Source of the DNA: Sphingobacterium zeae
GTDB taxonomy: Bacteria > Bacteroidota > Bacteroidia > Sphingobacteriales > Sphingobacteriaceae
DNA: 64,000 bases
Direction: 5' to 3'
Assembly: GCF_030818895.1 (NCBI RefSeq)
Contig: NZ_JAUTBA010000001.1
Coordinates: 3,534,001-3,598,000, forward strand
Position numbers and translations under genes: made by a program. The notes below the pieces were generated by a model. That model was not told where the DNA came from. It saw only the letters and a program-made list of their open reading frames with translations, and ran no database searches. Shown one piece after another: positions 1 through 9,020 of this stretch (positions are counted from its first letter, which is position 1; the number at the start of each line of letters is the position of its first letter).

Positions 1-673
1 TTGTTAGCGAGGATACAAGCACCTTACCGGTATGTAATGCCACAGACACGGCTTTATGCTTCAATTTGGTATTAATCGTAAAGGATGTACCAAGCGCTGT
101 TGTTTTGGTTCCGCTGGCAAGCACTGAAAATGGACGCTTCGGGTCCGAAGCGACATCAAAGTAAGCTTTCCCCGTAAGTTCTATATCACGGGCATTGTCA
201 ACAAAATTTTTCACATAGCGAATATGACTTTGAGCGAACAAGCGTACATGTGATCCATCGGGTAGATCCAGGATTATACTGCGGGGATTTTTATTTTCTA
301 TTGAGGTCCAGACGGTATCTTTATGTTCGATAACAGGCTTAGCTGCGGACCGCAGAGCATTCGGCTGTACAACCGAATCTTTCGTCCACCAGGTAATAAA
401 ATGAAAGGAAAAGAAAAGGAGAACTGCAGCTGCGGCACTGTAACGCAGTAATTTTACCAACCGATACCGACGTAATTCCTTGCGATCCTGCGCTTTTTCC
501 TGATTTTGAATGGCAGTATGGATAAACGTTTTCATCGTTTCCGTAGGCACAGGCTCCTCCATTGCCGTACCATCAAATTTTCCCCAGTCTTCGTCCTTGA
601 AAAGTTCGTCCACGAGGAAGGGCATTTTCCAGATCTTCTTTTTGATCTGATGCTGCTTTTTATCATGCTTCAT
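1..673 (-). CDS. FecR-family anti-sigma factor (3' part beyond window edge)
   Basis: The gene runs off the left edge, so the C-terminal part is missing. The minus strand is open from an ATG at 673. About 85 polar N-terminal residues are followed by one membrane segment (AAAAVLLFFSFHFITWW, near residue 90). The periplasmic part has the FecR pattern: LPDGSHVRL, then ELTGKAYFDVA, then FSVLASGTKTTALGTSFTI. In this family the cytoplasmic part holds an ECF sigma factor and the periplasmic part senses a TonB-dependent receptor. The sigma gene ends 84 nt upstream on the same strand, so the two are likely co-transcribed. The receptor they serve should lie beyond the left edge. Confidence 0.9.
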   Translation of the reverse strand, partial: MKHDKKQHQIKKKIWKMPFLVDELFKDEDWGKFDGTAMEEPVPTETMKTFIHTAIQNQEKAQDRKELRRYRLVKLLRYSAAAAVLLFFSFHFITWWTKDSVVQPNALRSAAKPVIEHKDTVWTSIENKNPRSIILDLPDGSHVRLFAQSHIRYVKNFVDNARDIELTGKAYFDVASDPKRPFSVLASGTKTTALGTSFTINTKLKHKAVSVALHTGKVLVSSLT

Positions 674-756
674 ACTCCTATTACGCAGGCCAGCACGACA
701 TCCCTTAGTTCTTAACAATTATTTAATAAGGGGCGTCAATCCTTAACATAAAGGAC

Positions 757-1281
757 TTATAGCATGATTGAATAAAGATGTTGTTTGAGCTGTAGAAGTG
801 CTTTACTGATATGCTGTTCTACGGTTTTTGTCGAAATGGAAAAATGAGCAGCAATCTCTTTATGGGAAAGACCTTCTTTACGGCTCAGTTCAAAGACCTT
901 CCGACGCATCGTCGGCATATTTTGGATATCTTTTTCCATCATACGCAAGAGGTCTTTATTTTCAATTGCCTTGATCAGACTATCGGTAAAAGGTGTCGCC
1001 GCTGTCTGCCCCTCATATTTGAAACGTGTCGCCTCCTTGCGCAGCAGATCGATCATGACTTGCCGCGCCATACCAAAAAGCTGCAACAGAATACTGAGCT
1101 GCTCGTCGAGCTTCTCTCTTTGGTTCCAGAGTTTGATAAAGGTCAGCTGCGTTACCTCCTCAGCAATATAATCCGATTGCGTACGCTTGAGTACAAAACC
1201 GTAAATCTGTCGATGGTACTTTTCGTATACGAGATTGAAGCTTTTCTGACTGGAAGATTTGATAGGCTGAATGTGTTTCAT
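757..1281 (-). CDS. ECF RNA polymerase sigma-70 factor
   Basis: This 174-residue protein has the size of ECF sigma factors. Region 2 is near residues 15-85 (FNLVYEKYHRQIYGFVLKRT then EEVTQLTFIKLW) and region 4 near 110-165 (FELSRKEGLSHKEIAAHF, a helix-turn-helix). It has the form found beside FecR proteins in Bacteroidota, where it directs transcription of TonB receptor or sus-type operons. A FecR gene follows on the same strand. A TAnnTTTG-like box (TATTTTTG, 1297-1290) sits just before the ATG, but no clear -33 element was seen. Confidence 0.93.
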   Translation of the reverse strand: MKHIQPIKSSSQKSFNLVYEKYHRQIYGFVLKRTQSDYIAEEVTQLTFIKLWNQREKLDEQLSILLQLFGMARQVMIDLLRKEATRFKYEGQTAATPFTDSLIKAIENKDLLRMMEKDIQNMPTMRRKVFELSRKEGLSHKEIAAHFSISTKTVEQHISKALLQLKQHLYSIML

Positions 1282-2220
1282 TGCGCTGTCAAAAATAAAA
1301 GCACAAGGTTTCCTCAGTATTAAGTTAAAATCAATATTAAATTAAAAAAAAACAAATACACAAGCATCTCATATAGCGCAATTCATTCTTACTTGAACAA
1401 ATTTTATGTAAAAGAAAGCAAAAATCTACCTAGTATTGCATGCTGGAATATATCATATAATAAGCAGAGTCCGTAATTGTTGAAAAATCGCTGGCAAATA
1501 AAAGTACAGTCCATCACCCAAGTCCGGTAAACGTGTTCGACGAATACTTAACCAGGTGATTATTCATTTTATATTATGATAAATTTGGCAAAGATTACGA
1601 TAGCGCTTTATATAAGCCTCTCTTAGCATGTTTCTCTAAGCAGAGTTAATCCTATTCCGAGTCTCGCTATTGGCACAAAAACGCTATTACGTGTGGCTTA
1701 TTCTTTCGATGGGGATTCCATAAGCTACGCCTTGTTCAATATGACGGCACATGCTGATGTGATGCCGAAGACTATTCATAATGCTATCCTATTTGCTTTT
1801 TTAGGCACTTCACAAACATAAACGCTTTCCGTTATCACGTTAAAAAAAAAGATGTGCCAATTTATTTTGCCTTTAAATCCAACTTTAAGACGACTTAATG
1901 GCAGAATTACTCATTCATATTAATAAAAAGTTTTTATATACTATGATTAACAATATATTATAGCTATATTTGATAAATAATCGGCTCCATTTGCTTATCT
2001 GAAATCGAAAAGTTACCACACTTCCCGCTCAGTTTCGCATCTTCAGAAGCACTTTTTGTTGTCAAAATAATAGGTGAAGTACCTTTTTGAACTTGAATAT
2101 ACCCAAGCACATTAAACTACAAACATCATTTCTTGCATACAAATCGATTGAATAGGGTTAAGATATCCGTATCGTAACGCGAATTTATTTATAGAATACT
2201 TTAATATAATATATAAAACA
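1282..2220. other. long AT-rich intergenic region before the cold-shock gene
   Basis: I see no convincing gene in these 939 bases. The longest stretch with protein-like composition is on the plus strand at about 1627-1820. It is open for 63 codons with no good start and resembles no family I recognise, so it could be a gene remnant or chance. The last 250 bases probably include the promoter and long 5' leader of the cold-shock gene. Confidence 0.5.
1965..1972 (+). promoter_or_regulatory. candidate -7 box for the cold-shock gene
   Basis: TATATTTG matches the Bacteroidota -7 consensus TAnnTTTG. It would give a 5' leader of about 240 nt, in keeping with the long leaders of many cold-shock genes. 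No good -33 TTTG is visible at the expected distance, so the call is weak. Confidence 0.3.
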
Positions 2221-2412
2221 ATGCAAGAAGGAACTATTAAATTCTTCAACCAAACAAAAGGATTTGGTTTTATTACTCCAGCTGCTGGTGGAGATGACAT
2301 TTTCGTACACGTATCAGGATTAATCAACGAAGTACGCGAAAATGACAGTGTAACATTTGATGTAGAAAACGGTAAAAAAGGTGTTAACGCTGTTAACGTA
2401 CGTATCGCATAA
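2221..2412 (+). CDS. cold-shock protein, CspA family
   Basis: A 63-residue single cold-shock domain. RNP1 is visible as KGFGFITP (residues 14-21) and RNP2 as DIFVHVSGL (26-34), with the aromatic residues that stack on single-stranded nucleic acid. Length and motifs are complete for an OB-fold RNA chaperone, which melts mRNA structure in the cytoplasm at low temperature or on growth resumption. It stands alone between long non-coding stretches, as csp genes often do. Two hairpins follow directly. Bacteroidota usually have several csp genes, so a specific symbol is not justified. Confidence 0.96.
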   Translation: MQEGTIKFFNQTKGFGFITPAAGGDDIFVHVSGLINEVRENDSVTFDVENGKKGVNAVNVRIA

Positions 2413-2426
2413 TTAAGTAAACACAC

Positions 2427-2484
2427 AAGAAGATATCTATTTATCTTCTTGCGAAGTGCAGCGGGCAACCGTTGCACTTTTTTT
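2427..2484 (+). terminator. tandem hairpins, terminator of the cold-shock gene
   Basis: The first hairpin pairs AAGAAGATA (2427-2435) with TATCTTCTT (2442-2450). The second pairs AGTGCA (2455-2460) with TGCACT (2473-2478), with an inner GG/CC pair, and runs into a T stretch to 2484. The second has the form of a rho-independent terminator. Confidence 0.8.
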
Positions 2485-3258
2485 ATATATTAGCCATACC
2501 ACAACGCTATTTAATTCGTCAAAAATATTCAATAATGTATATTTAAATCACCCCACCTTCAAGCAACCTTCAGGCTTAGGCAACTTTCTTCGTCACGTCA
2601 TAATGACGGTCCTGACGTCGGAAATTATTTATATTTTCAATAATCAAACACCTTAATTTACAACTTACACACTTAATGAACATAAAATACATATATAGCT
2701 GTAAATAATAATTATATAGATTTTTATTCAAGAATTCTATTTTCATTTATTTGCTGTATGGCTCAAATTTTTGATGATTATTCAAATAGGATTGTTCCTA
2801 CATGGAATACTATAAGACTATAAGACCAAAAAGTACATTATGAGGGCCTCCATGCGATTTCTTTATACTTATAGATCAAGCCATAAGACAATGGAATTGA
2901 CATTATTTACCCGCTAAAATCTACAATATTAATAAAAATAAAAATTTGAAAAAAAACACATTAAATATATCCATATAAACTCATAGTTATAATACAAGCA
3001 CATCAAAACCAAGCCTATCGTCTATGTTACACCTCAAGTTTACACTGTGCGTCAATATGAACTTTGTTCCTTCATTAGTTTACTCGATAATATTTCTAAA
3101 ATTATAGGGTAAAATGCAATAACCATATCGATTATTGTTACCGAGTATTTTTGCCCGCATTTATACGGTATTTAAAATTAGTTATTACAGTTTTCCATTT
3201 TATTTCGAATTTTAAATTAAATTCGCGCACCATGGTTAAGCATGGTATACTATAGTAT
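2485..3258. other. AT-rich intergenic region between csp and LOV kinase
   Basis: No gene is supported in these 774 bases. One compact nested inverted repeat lies at 2591-2617 (CGTCA CGTCA TAA TGACG then TGACG), which could be an RNA hairpin or protein site. The rest is very AT-rich and may hold the promoter of the LOV kinase, though no TAnnTTTG box was found close to its start. Confidence 0.5.
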
Positions 3259-3259
3259 A
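3246..3259. promoter_or_regulatory. palindrome overlapping the LOV kinase start
   Basis: TATACTATAGTATA is a perfect 14-base palindrome whose last base is the A of the start ATG. Just upstream CCATG (3230-3234) and CATGG (3241-3245) form another inverted repeat. Such a site could be an operator or could hide the start in the mRNA. AT-rich chance palindromes are the alternative. Confidence 0.35.
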
Positions 3260-4809
3260 TGAGAAAAAATCCTTCCGGAAACAGCAATGCAAAGCAACGT
3301 AGCGAAAACAAGAACAATGATATAGATCTTTATCTAAAAGCATTGAATTCTGCCTATTCGGGAATTATTATTACGGACAATTTGCAGCCTGACAACCCTA
3401 TTATTTATTGTAACAAAGCTTTCGAAACCATCAGTGGATATTCACAAGATGAAATAATTGGTCACAACTGTCGCTTTTTACAGGCACAAGATCGTTCGCA
3501 AGAAGAACGTAAAATTATCAAAGAAGCGATTCTGCGGGGTGAAGAATGCAAAATCGAAATTCGTAATTACCGCAAGGACGGATCGCTTTTTTGGAACGAG
3601 CTTTTTATTTCCCCGGTAAAGAACGATGAAAATCAGGTAACCCATTTTATCGGTGTTCAAAATGACATCAGTGACCGCAAAAAAGCTGAGCACGATCTTC
3701 GTGAAGAAAAGTCACATGTTGAGCTCAAAATACAGCAGCGAACAAAAGAACTTCAGGACAAAGAAAGCTTTTTATCCAGCATTATTGAAACAGTTAGAGA
3801 GAGCCTGTTGGTATTAGATGCCAATTATATTGTAATAAGCGCCAACAAGCATTTCTTAAACTCTTTTAAAGTGACCACAGAGGAAACGGTAGGAAAGGAG
3901 TTATTTGATTTGGGTAATCAGCAATGGGATATTGCTTCTTTAAAAGAGATGCTTACACAGATACTGCCTACCAATAACCCAGTGATCGACTATGAAGTGG
4001 ATCATACGTTCCCTTATATTGGGCGAAAAGTGATGTTGCTAAACGCCTATCGTGTTGAATTCGAAGGAAAATACAAAGACCGAATCCTCATCGCGATCGA
4101 AGATATCACTGAAAAGAAAGAGCAAGATCGACGTAAAGATGATTTCTTGTCTATCGCAAGCCACGAACTCAAAACGCCATTGACAACCATCAAGGGGCTT
4201 TTTCAGATTGTACAGCGACTCAGTGTCGACAATACAGATCCAAAGTTTATTTCTACATTAGATAAAATAGCAGCCTACATCGATCGGTTGAACCTGCTTA
4301 TAACAAAACTCTTGGATACTTCTAAAATTCAATCTGGAAATTTGGAACTGCACATGGAACCATTTGAGATCGATAAAACGATACAGGACGCCGTAGAGAG
4401 TATGCGACTTGCCGTTCCTGACGCTGATATTCATTTTTCAGGTAGTTCGGATAGTATCGTGGAGGGCGACGAACTACAGATTATCCAAGTGCTCAATAAT
4501 CTGCTATCAAACGCTATTAAATATTCTCCAGAATCTAAAAAAATTGAAGTTAGTATCCATAGGGTTGCTACCTTTGTCAAGGTGTCTGTGCGAGACTACG
4601 GTATGGGAATAAGCTATCAGGACAGATTAAAGATTTTCGAACGATTTTTCCGCGTCAGCCATATACAGAAAAAATTCCCGGGGTTGGGCATCGGTCTCTA
4701 CGTTTCACACGAGATCATTGTCAATCACAACGGTACATTGTGGGTGGAAAGTGAGCTGGGTGAAGGATCTACTTTTAATTTTACATTACCCATTCTAAAT
4801 AATAAATAA
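3259..4809 (+). CDS. LOV-domain sensor histidine kinase (blue-light receptor)
   Basis: A 516-residue soluble kinase with no membrane segment. The N-terminal domain (about 27-140) is a LOV domain: GHNCRFLQ (68-75) carries the photoactive Cys71, and Asn103, Asn113 and Gln134 (in NYRKDG, FWNEL, GVQND) match the flavin-contacting residues. Their spacing from the Cys (32, 42 and 63 residues) equals that of plant phototropin LOV2 as I recall it. A helical linker (141-170) and a second PAS-like domain (172-285) follow, then HisKA with SHELKTPL (His302) and a HATPase with LNNLLSNAIKY, DYGMGIS and GLGIGL. In this family blue light forms a flavin-Cys adduct that controls autophosphorylation. A receiver gene starts 5 nt downstream and is the likely partner. 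Confidence 0.93.
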   Translation: MRKNPSGNSNAKQRSENKNNDIDLYLKALNSAYSGIIITDNLQPDNPIIYCNKAFETISGYSQDEIIGHNCRFLQAQDRSQEERKIIKEAILRGEECKIEIRNYRKDGSLFWNELFISPVKNDENQVTHFIGVQNDISDRKKAEHDLREEKSHVELKIQQRTKELQDKESFLSSIIETVRESLLVLDANYIVISANKHFLNSFKVTTEETVGKELFDLGNQQWDIASLKEMLTQILPTNNPVIDYEVDHTFPYIGRKVMLLNAYRVEFEGKYKDRILIAIEDITEKKEQDRRKDDFLSIASHELKTPLTTIKGLFQIVQRLSVDNTDPKFISTLDKIAAYIDRLNLLITKLLDTSKIQSGNLELHMEPFEIDKTIQDAVESMRLAVPDADIHFSGSSDSIVEGDELQIIQVLNNLLSNAIKYSPESKKIEVSIHRVATFVKVSVRDYGMGISYQDRLKIFERFFRVSHIQKKFPGLGIGLYVSHEIIVNHNGTLWVESELGEGSTFNFTLPILNNK

Positions 4810-4814
4810 AAAAT

Positions 4815-5180
4815 ATGCAGACTAAAAAGATAATGATCTGTGATGATGACCGAGGGATACTCGAAATGCTGGAACTTTTTTTAGATATGGAAGGATTTAA
4901 TGTCATATGCGAATCGAATAGTACCAACCTGACAAAGCAATTAATTTCCCATCAGCCTGACCTATTGTTATTGGATCTTTGGATGCCAATAATTTCTGGT
5001 GATCAGCTGATCAAAATGATCCGAAGCACACCCGAAATCAAAGACACCCCCATCATCGTGCTTTCAGCTAGCGTGGATGGACCAGAGATTGCAAGCGGTT
5101 TAGGTGCCAATGGTTTTATCGCAAAACCTTTTGATCTGGTAGATATCACTCAAAAAATTGATACTATACTAAAGAATTAG
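4815..5180 (+). CDS. stand-alone response-regulator receiver
   Basis: A 121-residue receiver domain with no output domain. The acidic pocket is CDDD (9-12), the phosphoacceptor is Asp54 in LLLDLWMP, the switch residue is Ser84 and the conserved Lys is Lys104 in AKPF. It begins 5 nt after the LOV kinase on the same strand, so the pair is almost certainly one operon and the kinase the phosphodonor. Without a DNA-binding domain it must act by protein contact or as a phosphorelay intermediate. A terminator hairpin follows. Confidence 0.93.
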   Translation: MQTKKIMICDDDRGILEMLELFLDMEGFNVICESNSTNLTKQLISHQPDLLLLDLWMPIISGDQLIKMIRSTPEIKDTPIIVLSASVDGPEIASGLGANGFIAKPFDLVDITQKIDTILKN

Positions 5181-5215
5181 TTTAAATAGGCATTGAAATA
5201 CGCTCACTATATTTC

Positions 5216-5247
5216 ATAAAAGCACTTTTAATCAAAAGTGCTTTTAT
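5216..5247. terminator. bidirectional terminator between the two receiver genes
   Basis: A 14-bp stem, with AAAAGCACTTTT (5218-5229) against AAAAGTGCTTTT (5234-5245) plus two more A-T pairs, encloses a 4-base loop. It sits between convergent genes ending at 5180 and 5276, with T runs on both strands. Confidence 0.85.
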
Positions 5248-5275
5248 TTTAAATACAAATAGTATATCAGCGAAT

Positions 5276-5638
5276 TTATCGTCGACTTAGTTTATCAACC
5301 AATAAGAATAGATCGTCCAATTCAAATGGCTTGGACAAAAAGGCATCAGCTCCACATTCGGACGCAATCTGCTTTCGCTGCAACTTCGCAGACATCAAGA
5401 TTACCGGAAGATCGGCATGTTTCTCCGAGTTTCTCAGCTCGCGTACGATATCGTCACCGGATAACCAAGGCATATCAATGTCCAATATTAGAATATCAGG
5501 GCATACTTCGTCCACAATGGCTAAAAGTTCCCTGCTTTTTATAACGGGATAAACATCGCTTAGTTCATTTTTTAAAGCCAGCTCTAATACGTTGAGGATA
5601 AGTACGTCATCATCACAAATAACAATTTTCTTTTTCAT
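5276..5638 (-). CDS. stand-alone response-regulator receiver
   Basis: A receiver-only protein of 120 residues from the ATG at 5638. An upstream GTG at 5659 would add seven residues but is less likely. The acidic pocket is CDDD (8-11), the phosphoacceptor Asp53 in LILDIDMPW, the switch Ser83 and the Lys Lys103 in SKPF. It is convergent with the other receiver gene and shares the terminator between them. It lies downstream of the AraC-type and phytochrome genes on the same strand, but a large hairpin separates them. It is a plausible partner for the phytochrome kinase, inferred only from position. Confidence 0.9.
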   Translation of the reverse strand: MKKKIVICDDDVLILNVLELALKNELSDVYPVIKSRELLAIVDEVCPDILILDIDMPWLSGDDIVRELRNSEKHADLPVILMSAKLQRKQIASECGADAFLSKPFELDDLFLLVDKLSRR

Positions 5639-5798
5639 TTTTTGATTGTTTATAAACACCGCAATGATTGAAAAATATGGTCTAGGAGAGAATAAAAAAA
5701 TAGACCTAAGCTGGGCAGATAATTGGTTACCAAACCTATTATATCATCTTTCTTTGAGATTTCGACAAGGTAGTCAATTTATGGGATAAACAATTGCT

Positions 5799-5864
5799 TT
5801 ATTTAATTAAACATTCTATCAGCAGCGTCGGACGCTGCTGCTGATAGAATGTTTAATTAAATAA
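5799..5864. repeat. 28-bp-arm palindrome at the 3' end of the AraC-type gene
   Basis: Positions 5799-5826 are the exact reverse complement of 5837-5864, with a 10-base centre (GTCGGACGCT) that can pair in a second register because of the CAGCAG repeat. The right arm includes the stop codon (5857-5859) and last codons of the AraC-type gene. It is longer than a usual terminator and lacks a strong T run on either strand. It could still stop transcription or stabilise mRNA ends. Confidence 0.9.
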
Positions 5865-6714
5865 TGGAAATCCTAAAATCGAGCGGGGTAATTTGTGTTT
5901 TTCTTTTGAACAATCGGGTAAGCGACTGCGGATGCTCAAACTTCATTCGTTCCGCTATTTCAGCTACAGAAAGATCCGTTTCAGCTAATAGCTGCTTGGC
6001 AGCAGTAACGATAAAATTTTCAATATGATACTGTGCTGTCTTTCCCGACACCTTTAGCGAGATATCATTAAGAAATCGTGCAGTACAATTTAATTTTTTC
6101 GATAATAATGTAGCGGTCGGTGGTGCTAGCATACAACGCCTCTCCTGGTCGAAAAATGTATACAGCTCCTTTAAGAATTGACACTGTAATGCATTAATTT
6201 CATCCGATTTATCTTCCATGAAGCGTTGGTAGAACCTTTGCATATGGTACAACAGCAGATTCAGATAGGAAGCGATTATTGTCGAATGAATTTCACTTTG
6301 AGGCATTTTGGTCTCTTCAACCAATAAGTTGAAGAGCTTCGCAATAAGACGCTGATGGTTGTCTTTCAGAACCAATGACTCCTGCATTGAGTATTCGAGA
6401 AATCCAAGATCCTTTAATCTGTTCCGCAGGCTATAACCTTTAAAAAGATCCGACCGAAAAGCAAAATAAGCGCCTTTTTTTAAATAACCTTTTATTTCGG
6501 AGACTGGAAAATAATACTGATTGAAGAATAATAATTTGTCGTACAATTCATCTGCATCATTAGTTGTTCCAAAAACTATGATGAAGCATTTATCTTCAAT
6601 CAGTTTTTGAGTAGCATTCAGAAATTCATCATCATCATTAAAGTCGTCGAAATAATAGGTATGATTCAACTTAAAAGCATATTGCAATTCACTCATCTTG
6701 TCAGCACTCAGCAT
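5857..6714 (-). CDS. AraC-family transcriptional regulator
   Basis: A 285-residue protein. The C-terminal 100 residues are an AraC-type double helix-turn-helix: LLAETDLSVAEIAERMKF, then HPQSLTRLFKRKTQITPLDFR. The N-terminal 170 residues match no sensor domain I can name, though they contain a run of Asp/Asn near residue 25 (DDFNDDDEF). It stands between a receiver gene and the bacteriophytochrome on the same strand, 122 nt after the phytochrome stop. It is the only DNA-binding protein in the photosensory cluster, so it may be the output, but the sequence shows no direct link such as a receiver domain. Confidence 0.9.
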   Translation of the reverse strand: MLSADKMSELQYAFKLNHTYYFDDFNDDDEFLNATQKLIEDKCFIIVFGTTNDADELYDKLLFFNQYYFPVSEIKGYLKKGAYFAFRSDLFKGYSLRNRLKDLGFLEYSMQESLVLKDNHQRLIAKLFNLLVEETKMPQSEIHSTIIASYLNLLLYHMQRFYQRFMEDKSDEINALQCQFLKELYTFFDQERRCMLAPPTATLLSKKLNCTARFLNDISLKVSGKTAQYHIENFIVTAAKQLLAETDLSVAEIAERMKFEHPQSLTRLFKRKTQITPLDFRISII

Positions 6715-6836
6715 ATATAATTATGTAATGGTATAAATTCTTAATATAATGATTCCAAAAAAGTCTCATATCATTATGAACCCATACATAATAGCGATTG
6801 TTTCCATTTTTTCAAAATTCACATCGTCCATTGTCC

Positions 6837-9020
6837 CTATATAGCTACAGGGACATTATTGAAGGTGACTGAAAAAGTAGTACCGACGCCAAGTTCACTT
6901 TCCACATGCAATGTTGCTTTGAGCTTATTAGCGATTTGCTTCACAATGGATAGACCAATGCCCGAACCTTCATAACCTTCGGTATTCGACATACGTCCAA
7001 AAATTTCAAAAATTCTATCACTCTCCTTCAGATCTATGCCAATTCCATTATCTTTTACATCATAACGAACGGTATCCCCATCCCTAAAGCTATTTATAGA
7101 GACTTTTGGATTTTCCTTCTTACTGCTGTATTTTATCGCATTGCCGATAAGATTCAGAAACAATTGATATATTAAGGTTCTCTCCCCCATAACCTGTAAT
7201 GTCTCTCCCATATTAAATTCCAAATGGGACACCTGATATTGCTGCTTACAATTCTCAACGATATTAAGAATCTTTGACCGCGGATTGATCGGTTCAAAGA
7301 CAAAGTCAACATGGTTTACTTTAGACATTTGATACACTTTGTCCATCATATCATTCATTAGTTGCGTTCCTTCCAAAATATTTTTCATTGACTTTTCGAG
7401 AAACTCCCGAGAGACATCCTTTTTATATAGCAACATCTGAGCCGTTAGCTGAATGGTTGTCAATGGATTTTTAAGATCGTGGGTCAACGTATATCCAAAA
7501 GTATCAAGTGCATTATTTGAGCGCACCAGTTCCCTGTTCAGTTTGTCAATTTCTCCGCCACGTTGCGCAATAGACTGCTGAATGATATGCGTCATATTTT
7601 CAATAAAAGCAAGTTCTGAAGGACGCCATTTTTCGGACTTGCCTTTTGTTATCTTCTTCCACGCTTCAAACGAAGTGCGTGGCGAAGGAAAAGCAATCTT
7701 TTTTTCGGCGTCAATCTGCATCACTTTTTCTGGTTTCCCCGCCCAAACTTCTTCAATCAAACGCTCCTTTCTGAAAACATATAGGTACCAATTCGTTACA
7801 GGTAAAATGCTAATACGCAAAACACCAGGAAAAATCTCCACATCGTCACCAAAGCCAGTACACTTAAATCGATCGGTGACGAAAAACTCCTTAGTTCCAA
7901 TCTCCTCATCAATCTTTTTGAGGATCTTTCTGTCCGGCACTTCACCAACAGTCATGATCGCCCGATCGCGTTTAATGATGAGCCCCTGCCCATTCATGAC
8001 CTCCATGATCCGATTAGCATAATTTTCTAACACATCATACAAGTCACGTTTGACCAACAAGTCACTTTTTAAACTATGCTCAAGCTGAGAAAGGCTTTTA
8101 TGCAAACGAACTTGTTCTTTCTGAAAATCTGCGAGGTAGCGGTTTACAGCATATTGAGTCAGCAATGTACATAAATGCCGTTGCGAGAGATCCACATGCA
8201 TAGGTTCCCGATGCTGACATGCAACAAGTCCCCAGAGTTCATTATCGACAATGATACTAAAGCTAGCACTGGCCTTTACGCCGGCATTTTTAAGGTATTG
8301 CAAATGCATGGGCGAAAGTGCCCTTAAGCTACAGCGTGTCAGATCAAAATTTTCTGCAGCCTTGCCCATAATTGGAATTGCTCTTTCATCAACATCAGCC
8401 GTATGCCGCGCGTGGAAGATACGGTAAAGTTCTCGAGCCTGTGCTGGAATATCAAACTCCGGATACCTATAGTTTAACAGCGATTCTAATTCCTCGCTCC
8501 TACTTTCCGCAATCACCTGACCGCTATTATCCTCCATAAAACGATAAATCATCACCCTATCAAAGTGGATGATATCTTTTATCAGTTCGGTCAATGCCTG
8601 CCAACAAGATTTCCCTTCACGTTGGTCTTCTAAATGCTTGGCGTAGTAGTATAATTTCGTTGTTTTTACGGCTTGTGGAGTACAATCTTCAATCTCAAGA
8701 TATATTTTTCCATCATACCGGTATAAACTGAGAAAGTAATCTTTTTGATGAATCGTCACACGTTCGACAAATCTGGCGAATAGACTTTGGGAAACTGCCT
8801 GTTCAATTTTATCGCCACGAAGCCCAAACGACGGTGCGACATGATCCAGAACAGCTTCAACGGTCATACCTAACACCGTAGAACTTGCTGCCCCCATAAT
8901 CACGGCACAATTTTCACTTACACCAACACACTTATCATCCTCGAAGATAAATAGATAGCCAAAAGACTGAATATTACCACAAAGATGAATCTTTTCATCA
9001 TGACAATTAACTTCACGCAT
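6837..9020 (-). CDS. bacteriophytochrome sensor histidine kinase
   Basis: A 727-residue protein with PAS-GAF-PHY-HisKA-HATPase order. Cys6, in NCHDEKIHLCGNIQSFGY, lies where bacteriophytochromes attach biliverdin. The GAF domain has PEFDIPAQAREL (Asp190) and SPMHLQYLKNAGVKAS (His239), with His270 in ACQH, all chromophore-pocket positions. The PHY tongue is shown by WAGKP (426-430) and PRTSF (447-451). The kinase has THDLKNPL (His514), FLNLIGNAIKY, DNGIGID and GSGIGLSIV. The protein should be a soluble red/far-red photoreceptor. No heme oxygenase for making biliverdin is seen in the window. A phosphorylation partner is probably one of the two receivers nearby. Confidence 0.96.
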   Translation of the reverse strand: MREVNCHDEKIHLCGNIQSFGYLFIFEDDKCVGVSENCAVIMGAASSTVLGMTVEAVLDHVAPSFGLRGDKIEQAVSQSLFARFVERVTIHQKDYFLSLYRYDGKIYLEIEDCTPQAVKTTKLYYYAKHLEDQREGKSCWQALTELIKDIIHFDRVMIYRFMEDNSGQVIAESRSEELESLLNYRYPEFDIPAQARELYRIFHARHTADVDERAIPIMGKAAENFDLTRCSLRALSPMHLQYLKNAGVKASASFSIIVDNELWGLVACQHREPMHVDLSQRHLCTLLTQYAVNRYLADFQKEQVRLHKSLSQLEHSLKSDLLVKRDLYDVLENYANRIMEVMNGQGLIIKRDRAIMTVGEVPDRKILKKIDEEIGTKEFFVTDRFKCTGFGDDVEIFPGVLRISILPVTNWYLYVFRKERLIEEVWAGKPEKVMQIDAEKKIAFPSPRTSFEAWKKITKGKSEKWRPSELAFIENMTHIIQQSIAQRGGEIDKLNRELVRSNNALDTFGYTLTHDLKNPLTTIQLTAQMLLYKKDVSREFLEKSMKNILEGTQLMNDMMDKVYQMSKVNHVDFVFEPINPRSKILNIVENCKQQYQVSHLEFNMGETLQVMGERTLIYQLFLNLIGNAIKYSSKKENPKVSINSFRDGDTVRYDVKDNGIGIDLKESDRIFEIFGRMSNTEGYEGSGIGLSIVKQIANKLKATLHVESELGVGTTFSVTFNNVPVAI

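Noticed and set aside
1627..1820. Open stretch of 63 codons on the plus strand
   Set aside because: Protein-like composition but no good start codon and no recognised family, so kept only as a note.
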